NCBI RefSeq assembly: GCF_958450345.1
Contig: NC_088780.1
Coordinates: 161,492,726-161,556,725, forward strand
Length of the DNA stretch: 64,000 nucleotides
Origin: Calliphora vicina
Taxonomy: Eukaryota > Arthropoda > Insecta > Diptera > Calliphoridae
Direction: 5' to 3'
The notes below the pieces were generated by a model, which was not told the origin of the DNA, made no database searches, and saw only the letters and a list, made by a program, of their open reading frames with translations. Positions 55,855-64,000 of this stretch are shown here, piece after piece. Position numbers and translations under genes: made by a program. Numbering within the stretch: the first letter of the stretch is position 1; each line of letters starts with the position of its first letter.

Positions 55855-56167
55855 TGTTTTACTGAATTTCGATGTGGCCGTACAAGTTTTGATCCGAAAT
55901 AGACCCGAGTAACTATTTTTTGTTTTCAAACCTGAAGAAATTCCACAGCGGAAAGAGTTTTAACTCCAACGATGAAATCATTCCACATACAAATACCTAT
56001 TTTGATTACCACGACAAATCTTATTTTTTGGAAGGGATAAAAAAATTGGATAAACGTTGGAAAAACCTTGGACAAACTGTATAGAGCTCAAAGAAGACTA
56101 TGTTGGCAAATAAATTGATTTTTTAACATAACATTCAAAAAGTCACGGACTTATTGACCCGCCCTCG
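55855..56167 (+). mobile_element. 3' end of a mariner-like element, same family as 8670-9170
   Basis: TACTGAATTTCG, ACCACGACAAATCTTATTTT and AGAGCTCAAAGAAGACTAT are shared with the end of the 7546-9170 element. It ends GACTTATTGACCCGCCCTCG followed by TA. Confidence 0.75.
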
Positions 56168-56537
56168 TATTTGAGCTCTATTTAACTCATTTTCAATCTT
56201 TCTGGCGAGAAGTTCTGTTCAAGCATTCTTGTCGGATATTTTCTTTAAGAGCCGTCAACATATCCGTTCAGATAAAAATGGGCCTCATTTCCGATTAATT
56301 TCCACCGAAATTATTACCTAAAAAATTGTCAAGAAAATTCTACGTTCTTGGTTAGTACAGGGACTCTGTATACTACTATACATCCATCAAAACAAAACTG
56401 ACAGTTACCGCCATTTTTTAAGAGTCCAATAGATACATTTTTGGGCAAAAAAAATTCGAGATTTACAATAGATGGCGTATCTTATTCTCCCTTGTTATTT
56501 AAATTTATAGTGTAAAACAACGTTTTTTTGACTTCGA

Positions 56538-57162
56538 AAATGTTGAATTTTGTGCCAACAAATCGTTATATGCGGGAAGTTTTGCTTTACTTCACTAACT
56601 TGGAAAAAAAGTGCCGCTGACGCACACCGATTGTTCACCAAAATCTTATGGCGAATGTGTTTCATCGGTTTCAACGTCCGAGAGATGGTTTGTTCAATTC
56701 AGAAGTGGTGATTTTGACACGGAAGACAAAGATTGCCCAGATCAGCCAAAAAAGTTTGAAGACCAAGAATTGGAATCATTACTCCGTGAGCTACTCAATC
56801 AGCAATTTCAAAACGTTTGCGAGCAGCTGGGAAATTGGGTACCATACGAATTGGATCCGAGAGACCTTGAAAGACGATTTTGTATGTCCGAAATTATGTT
56901 TGAACGCTATATTACTTAAGATGAAAAATGGATTCATTACGATAATTCGAAGCGTAAGACATCGTATGTGAACCAGCTGAATCGATACCAAAGCCAAATA
57001 TCCATGGTCTCACCAAATATTTGGTGAGAGCAAAAGGGTCCTATTACTATAATGAACTGCTGAAATCTGAACAGACCATCAAAGTGACCCTGTACCGAAC
57101 GCAACTTATTCGTTTGAAACGAGCATTAGCCCAGAATATACCACCAGATATGAAACCGTAAT
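56538..57162 (+). pseudogene. mariner transposase relic, 5' part
   Basis: It begins MLNFVPTNRYMREVLLYF-like sequence, then HTDCSPKSYGECVSS, GDFDTEDKD, FEDQELESLL and GNWVPYELDPRDLERRF. Frameshifts and a stop follow. It is interrupted at 57163 by a Helitron-like start and seems to resume at about 57969. Confidence 0.85.
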
Positions 57163-57967
57163 CTATATATATAAAAGAGTAACGTTACTGACTGATTCAT
57201 AATCGCACAGCCCAAACGGCTGAAGCTAGAATCATGAAATTTTAACTGTCGGTTCCTCCCTCCCCAAGGCGATCCACTAAGAAGGGATTTTTGGAAATTC
57301 GAACGTTAGGGTGTAAAAAAGGGTAAAAACGGGTAAATTCGGTAACCTTATATCTTCAAAACTAATAAAGATACAAAAAAACTTAAAATTGCATGTTACT
57401 CCATTTAAAAAATAAGCTGACAGGTGTTTCGTACTTTTTCAAAATTCGAACCTTTTAGGGGTGAAAAAGGGTATGAACTGTATTTTGGTACTTTTTTGGT
57501 ATCATTTACACAAATTTTAAATCGTATTCTTTACTTTTCAAAAAATAAGAATATAAGTTTGGTACTTTTTGGAAATTCGAACCCTTAAGGGATAAAAATT
57601 GTGTTTATTTTTGGTACTTTTTCATAAAATATGTTTTTCTATAATTTGACATAGACATACGAATATTTTATTATGAACTCCCACAACGATACAGTAATTT
57701 ATTTGAATAAAATTTTAACACCGCAATGGGGATAAAAAAGAGGTTATATGGACCCGAGTGAGTGAGAAACCACAAGTGGGGTTTTTTGGTACATTTTCTA
57801 TATTCTAATGGTACTTTTTGAATTTTCTGTAATAATATGGCCCTAAGTGAGTGAAAATACAAGGGCATAGTTCATGGTACTTTTTCTTTATTCTCATGGG
57901 TACTTTTTTGAATTTTCTATAAACCGAAGAATATCGAAGAATTTAAAAACTGCGGTTTCGGTTTTAA
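57163..57967. mobile_element. Helitron-like insertion splitting a mariner relic
   Basis: It begins TCTATATATATAAAAGAG with A to its left, like insect Helitron 5' ends. The body has repeated GGTACTTTTT words and an AAACTGCGGTTTCGG end. After it, mariner sequence TTCACTTTGGAACAGAGTAT resumes, as in the relic near 5670. The 3' terminus is not canonical, so the family is uncertain. Confidence 0.5.
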
Positions 57968-58100
57968 AAAATTCACTTTGGAACAGAGTATCCGATACTG
58001 GCTTTCTTTTGACTCGGCATCCATAACAATGGCCAATACTTTGAATAAATTTATATTTAAAAATTTGAAAAAATCCCAATATTTTATTGGAAGCAAAATA
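57968..58100 (+). pseudogene. mariner relic, 3' part
   Basis: TTCACTTTGGAACAGAGTAT, TACTGGCTT and CAATACTTTGAATAAATTTA match the mariner 3' segments near 5670 and 8450-8570. Confidence 0.65.
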
Positions 58101-60120
58101 TTTGAAAACGATATTATGATAATAGAGTTTTAAATAATAAATTATAATATCATAATCGTCCCCATAATATAATATCGTTTTCACTATCATATCGTTCTTT
58201 GATTTATTGGAAAATCCCATATAAGACCCATTTCAAAATATTTTATAGAGTAAAAATGTCTTCGAAACTTTTAGAGTTGCTCTATAGGCACTAGGTTTAA
58301 TAAATTTCTTAACCTAGGTCTAAGTCAAGCCATTAATGCTAGGTATAGGGTATCATGTGATCGTGTTTGATCGATTATTCTTTCTTATTTAAAAAAAAAA
58401 CGCATTACACTTGTATAATTTTTGTTAATTAGACACACGATTTGAAAATCGAAATATATGTAGTTATCAATCATATTGAAATAAAAAGGTATCTTTAATT
58501 TTAGTAACAAATAGAAAACAAGACATTCGTAAACTCGTGTTAAATGCTTATCATTTAATTTGTTTTAGAAAAGTTACACTAAATAAAACAAATATGTACA
58601 ATAGAAAGCATAGATAGGTAAACATAGATCGGAAGCTCTCCTATCAAAGACCTAACTCAGTTGTCAAAAAACCTAAGTAGTAAGAAAGTATTAGTAAACA
58701 AAACTATGTGAAAACAACAAAAAAACACCCATATGTGTGATTATTTTGGGTAATTTTATTGTTTGATTTTTTTTCTCAGTTTCCGCTCTATGTGCATTTC
58801 TCTATGATTCAAAATACTTTCGTATATTTCATAACTCTTTGCACGCAGACTTTTGCACGTCACTGTAGTTAATACTCAAATATACAAACAAATACGTTGG
58901 TAGCAGATCGCCGCACACTCATACTCACCCCAACGTTTAGACCATTTTCATGTGATTGTTAATGACAGACAGACAATTTTATATATACATATATATTTTT
59001 TTCATATAGAATTATTCTAAACAATTATTACTGTTCGTAGACATGTGTGCTCGCGGCTGTAGATATGAATGTGTAAGGCAGAGCAAAGCAGGGCGCAGAA
59101 AACTGTGAGAATACAGATTTAATAAGAATATTTTCATTTTACAAACGGACAAAATAGTTTTATTCGCCCAGACATTGTCAAGACGTTTGTATGGGATTTT
59201 AAACTTTCTTAAAACAAAAAAAAAATAAAAAATATTTTATAAATTACGAAAAGACCAACCAACAACAATTTTTTAACGACACAAAGAAATTATAAGAAAC
59301 TTGTCAATGAATTTGAAATTTTGATTAAAGAATTTTTGTGTGGCAGACAAGTGAAAATAAGAAATTTTGTATATTTTACAAAAATAATAATAAAAATAAT
59401 TAAAAAACAGCTAATAATAATTTAAGGTGAATATTATTGATTTAGGCATATAACAACAATTGTGATTCACAGTGTTTAACAACTGAACACGAACTGAAAT
59501 TATAGTTTAATTTGATTCAAAGTTAAATAATTATTTTAATTGTTTTACTATATGCCATAATAACAAATACAAACAATATCAAATTATCAATTATAATCGT
59601 AACAGCATTTGTGTTGGTGAAAAGCTTTTTGGGTTTTTGAAAAAAAGGAAAATAAAAAAACCTGTTAATATAAAAACTTTGAAAGTACTCATAGTTGTAC
59701 TACCTCAACTAAAAAGTTAACTAACAGTGAGTAAAGAAAAGTTAACAGTGAAATGTTTCAAACTTTAACAGCCAGACTTGTGTGTATCTCAGGTTACTTT
59801 AACGACCCAACGACCAAAAAAAGAAATATGAAAAACAAATGTTTTAAATATAAAAAGAAAACTTGTGACTAAATAAAAAAACATAACAATAAATTTTATA
59901 TAAATATGTCCGAATGTTTGATTGCCCAAGGTCATTGTCTTCTGCCTAAGAGCGCATTTTGCCTATCAACTGGGGTCTCATTCATAAACAAAATTTCCAT
60001 AGGACATTTCATTAAAGTGTTTGGACTTTGACAAAGAGAAAACCTATTCCTGGCCTTAACATTCAAATTTTTGTGCGTGTGCATTGTTGGTTTGGCGATA
60101 TAGTCATTTCAGATTTTTGT
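58101..60120. other. AT-rich DNA without coding, possible 5'-UTR-like stretch
   Basis: 58400-59900 has no recognisable transposon. 59440-59880 is A-rich with CAACAA words and a donor-like AACAGTGAGTAAAG at 59724, resembling fly 5' leader exons. No start codon or protein supports this. Confidence 0.3.
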
Positions 60121-60240
60121 ATACCCACCATAAAAAAAGATGCAGACGATGTCTGTCTGTCTGTTGAAAACACGATAGGGCTGGCTGAAATTTGTTTGGT
60201 ATCGAAAAAAATCGAATATCGCTTCATGATTTTTTTTTTT
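60115..60240. repeat. Short mini-me-like fragment
   Basis: TGTATACCCACCATAAAAA followed by GATGTCTGTCTGTCTG matches the TATACCC and GTCY hallmarks of mini-me elements. Confidence 0.55.
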
Positions 60241-60932
60241 GTATAATAAAGATTTTATTTATCTTCAATTTATATAACCTAAGGCCATTAATGGCTAATA
60301 AAAGCTACTAAATAAAATGATTTCACCTAGCTCCTCTGTTGATAAGGTTTCTTTGGTATCGAAAATAACCAATATCGGTTCATGATTTCACCGATATTTC
60401 AGAGACCTGCGCCGAACGGCTGTAAGCCGGCTAAGACAAGCCGCCGATAAATTTTCAAAGCCGCCGCCAAGGATTTTTTTCGGCTGAAGTCGGCTTGAAA
60501 ATATGTAGCTGCCGTTTTTGATAAAAGTTCCATAGTAATTTCATAAAATTTTCAGAATTTCACTTTTTAAATTTTTAGTCGGCGCAGGCCCCCACACAAA
60601 TGTTTCTCCGGAATACTGTTTGAGCAGTGTTGAAATTTTGCACAAACTAGTTTTAAGTACTCTGAAATTATACTGTAAAGTATGGCGAAAATCGGGCAAC
60701 ATTTGTCCCAAGTCCCCATACAAGGGCCCCGTCATAAAGTGACTTGAACATTAATAAGTGTCTTATAATAATTAATATCGTGATGGAATTGGGCATAAAC
60801 AAGTTATATATGAACCTAAATCTTTCTACCAACCTTTATGAGGATCGGTCCATAATCGACCCAACCCCCCATATAACCCATATATTGATGATGAGCATAC
60901 AAGAGTCGCCACAGCCGATTATAACACTCTTA

Positions 60933-61291
60933 ATTGAGGAGCCGCAGAACAAAAGGTACATCTTTGGAAATTTAAAAATTTTGGGAAATGGATTTTGAAC
61001 CCAAATATTCGCGAATCAATATTTCACATGAAATATTTTCCCTTTTCCTTTTTTCGTTCATCAACTTTGTTCACGTGAAAAAATTCCCCTTGTGAAATTT
61101 TTAGATGGAATTTTGTAAACAATAAACAGCTGTTACAAACAAAATCAACTATTGTGAATGTAAAGTTCATCGTGATATTCCCGATAGCAATTTTCCCTTC
61201 GAGGGAAATGAATATTTCATGGGAACAAAATTTCACATGTTATTGCCGATAGGCGTCGAAAAAGTACCTTTTGTTCTGCGGCTCCTCAATT
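60933..61291. mobile_element. 359-bp MITE with perfect 28-bp TIRs, holding a shared 250-bp repeat
   Basis: AATTGAGGAGCCGCAGAACA plus eight bases are exactly inverted at 61264-61291. The interior 61015-61255 is the reverse complement of the repeat at 15240-15500. Confidence 0.85.
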
Positions 61292-62013
61292 GTCATATTT
61301 TGATTTACTTACATCTGACTATAACAAAATAATTTATTATTTCCAGATTTGTATAGACCCATTTGTAAGCAAACAAGTATTCGCACCTTGACTTTTCTCA
61401 CGATTTATCGTGATTAGTAATTTAACACATCAATACTAGAGTTTTTCATGTTTTGTAATGCTTGATGAATAAAAAGATAAGTCGGAGTGATATACTCGGT
61501 TGTGTCGAAACTTATATACCCTTCACCTGTGAAAGTGAAAATCAATCAATCCGGTTTTTTTGAAAATCGGTTAATATCGAAATGATTAATAGGTACCTTT
61601 AACGCTAATTGGGATTATTTCGGTAACGGTATTTGCTGATCTTTAGCTAAAGATATTTTAATAATAACGATCGATCAGACTTACATTTAAAGTTCTGTAG
61701 ATTTCAATAAACACAATTACGATAAGCAAAAATGGGTATTTCAACATGAAGTAATAATTTTTTTTTAACTATTATATTTTTCATATCATTACACTCTACA
61801 ACACAAAAAAAAAATTGCAAGGTCCAAATTTTCCGTTTTGTTGTATTGAGGGACACGCATAATATTTTTGCGGAATATTTTAACCCCTTAAATCTGTGTT
61901 TTAATGGTGTGTTTTGCTCTTTTTTAAAAGAAGGACAAAACAGACCCGTGCCTTGAGGATTTAGAGGGTTAACATATTCTACAAAAATGTTCTCCGTAAC
62001 ATTTTACATATTA
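61292..62013. repeat. Spacer with a partial mini-me-like left end
   Basis: 61478-61548 has GTGATATACTCGGTTGTGTC and TTATATACCCTTCACC, like the left end at 40200. The rest is AT-rich and non-coding. Confidence 0.5.
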
Positions 62014-62554
62014 CACTGCTACACGTTCAATATACATATATTGTGATATTTGGATCGCGATCTGGATTTCAGAATATTAGGCTATTCTGAGATCCATCAA
62101 TACAGCACGCTTCACGTTCAATAAATATCGCGATACTGGATATATTGGCCCTTAGGCTACTGCTACACTTTCAATATATATTCACCCTTATCGTGGTTGG
62201 CGTAAACGTCATTCGCCTACGACTGTTTCGTACTAGATTAAAGATAAAATGAAAACTGTTTCTTTAATCTAGTACGAAACTGTCGTAGGCGTATGACGTT
62301 TACGCCAACCACAATAAGGGTGATTGTGATATTTGGATCGCTATCCTTTATAATGGATCACTCAAAATTAGGTTATTCTGCGATTTGGATCGCGATCCAT
62401 CAATCTGCATGCTACACTTTCAATAAATATCGCGATCTGGAGCATATAGTATTAATGGATTGCGATACAATTCGCAGAATAACCTAATTTTGCGTGATCC
62501 ATTACAATGGATCGCGATCCAAATATCACAATATATATTGAACGTGTAGCAGTG
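62014..62554. mobile_element. 541-bp TIR element with internal repeats
   Basis: CACTGCTACACGTTCAATAT and its continuation to GATCGCGATC (about 50 bp) are inverted at 62507-62554. TACACTTTCAATA and AATATCGCGATCTGG words recur inside. It hosts the hairpin 62182-62323. Confidence 0.8.
62182..62323. mobile_element. 142-bp near-perfect hairpin MITE nested in 62014-62554
   Basis: TCACCCTTATCGTGGTTGGC and the next 42 bases pair with the other end, leaving an 18-nt loop; only a few mismatches. Confidence 0.88.
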
Positions 62555-64000
62555 CCCTAAGGATCACATGGTTTCTTATGCCGATTAACAATAAGAATGT
62601 GCCAGATCTGGGAAACTTTAAACCCCCCCCCCCTTAAATTAAATTCAGATGTAAACTTTCAAAACGCCGATACGCGTGTCTTTCTTTTTATTCTCATGTA
62701 TCACAATTTATTGGTCGGACCTTGAAATTTTGGAAAAAATTTGATTTTGCTGTATTTGAGAAGAAGTTTGATTTCAATTCATTCTCAATTTTAAATCAAA
62801 TACAGTTTTATTTTTGAGTTCTTTATTCTGTGTGAATTACTTTAACATTTTATTCGTCATGAAATATTTATTTTATTAAAGGTTGATACAATAAAATTTC
62901 CATGAACAAACAAGCGAAAGTTAAAAGCATCTGTGCGGTTTTGTGGTTATTCGCAAAGCATCGATAGAAATAGAAAAAATAAGACTGCATCAAGTTATTT
63001 GAAATATTCAAAATAGTCTGCTATTGAGATTTATTTTAATAAATTATTTTCGATCTACCTAAAAATACATATGTGTAAAATAATGCATTAAGAAAATCGC
63101 TGTGAACTTGAACTGGAAAATTGGAAGGAAACCAAAGTTGGTTATAGTTACCGCTAAGTTACCGTAATCCCTAAATTACCGTAAAGTTAATTCGGTCGAT
63201 GAGGCCTTCGGCATGTAAACCGTGGTAACGAAAGTTCTGCTTATTTACACACCCGTTAAGCCAGAAATGAGCCCAATCTCTAAAGATGATTTAACTTGAC
63301 GAAGTGATCTTTAAAATCGGTGAACTGAACGCGAATTTTTGGAAATAAATTTCGATTCGTAATAGCGTAGACAGACGACTGCGTTAGCAGTCTTAATTCA
63401 AATTAATTTGTGAATTATCCCCATCCTAATGCGCATTAGCTTTGACGTAAATACACAAAATCAAACAGAATTTAGCTGTTTGAAATTTTTTTTGGAAAAT
63501 TGTTTTATATTACAAAAGAAAACGTAACACAGTAGAATAGAAAAAAACCGAATTACAGCTGTAACTTCTAAACGGTTAGCCCGGTATGAATGAAATTTCA
63601 CATTCGCAAAGAGGTAGTGTTGTAGAGTATAAGTTTTGAACTTGGTCCACCTGGGCTCATCAGGGGCGCGGTCACTGGACCCCAAAGTAGGACACCTCGT
63701 GTATGATATTCGCATTTGAAAATTAAATTTTCAAAATTTTTACCCACCATACTCCAATTTTTTGATAACAGCGGATCCAAGTATTTCCCGATTTTCTCCA
63801 ATTTTCCTTTATTGGACTAACAACACATCAAAAATAATGACTATGTCCAAAGTTATATACATTTGAATTTAAAAAATTTTTAAAAGGCGATTTTTCGATA
63901 ATTTTTTGGTAAAAAAGTACTTTTTTTCTTTTTATGTTATCGCAAAGAATTTCTAAGACGATGTATAAAGAATTTAACTTTCTGAAAAGCTAACAAAATC
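62555..64000. other. Non-coding DNA to the window end
   Basis: AT-rich. 63460-63830 looks like dispersed repeat sequence. No gene supported. Confidence 0.4.

Overview
The window is AT-rich nuclear DNA of a higher fly. I infer a brachyceran, probably calyptrate or blow-fly-like species, from the very short introns (51-92 nt) beside very large ones, from mini-me-type repeats (a polymorphic GACA tract inside an element whose ends read TATACCCTTC), and from many mariner, Helitron-like and MITE relics. The species is not determined.

The one clear host gene is an axonemal dynein heavy chain on the + strand. Fourteen exons between 24297 and 54237 join in frame at GT..AG sites. They give 9552 nt (3183 residues plus stop) covering the linker, AAA1-AAA6, the stalk with its microtubule-binding domain, and the C-terminal domain. 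The protein resembles the outer-arm beta type (vertebrate DNAH9/11/17; Drosophila kl-5 and Dhc93AB). The N-terminal stem, roughly 1300 residues, is not seen, so the gene must begin before base 1 and 1-24296 is most simply one very long intron.

Layout. 1-24296: intron-like DNA packed with decayed and nested transposons, including a Tc1-like relic, mariner relics, a 487-bp palindromic MITE, a hAT-like element with an 8-bp target duplication, a Helitron-like element with internal tandem repeats, and a long-TIR element containing a LINE 3' end. 24297-25724: linker exon. 25905-35767: about 87 copies of a ~113-bp satellite filling a 10.9-kb intron. 36613-40100: AAA1 to AAA3/4. 40101-42524: an intron with a 26-bp-TIR element, a mini-me-like repeat and (GACA)180. 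42525-43457: AAA4 and stalk base. 43458-47363: an intron with LINE debris. 47364-54237: stalk, AAA5, AAA6 and C-terminus, with one intron holding a heptamer (CCTTCTT)n tract. 54238-64000: downstream DNA, mostly more transposon relics and MITEs, with one exon-like terminal ORF at 55113-55204.

Main points of interest. (1) The satellite in the dynein intron is clearly related to the minisatellite inside the Helitron-like element at 17149-18070. (2) Three introns of this one gene carry three different large tandem arrays, recalling the satellite-filled introns of Drosophila Y-linked dynein genes. (3) AAA3 lacks both the Walker A Ser/Thr and the Walker B Asp, although AAA1, AAA2 and AAA4 look normal.
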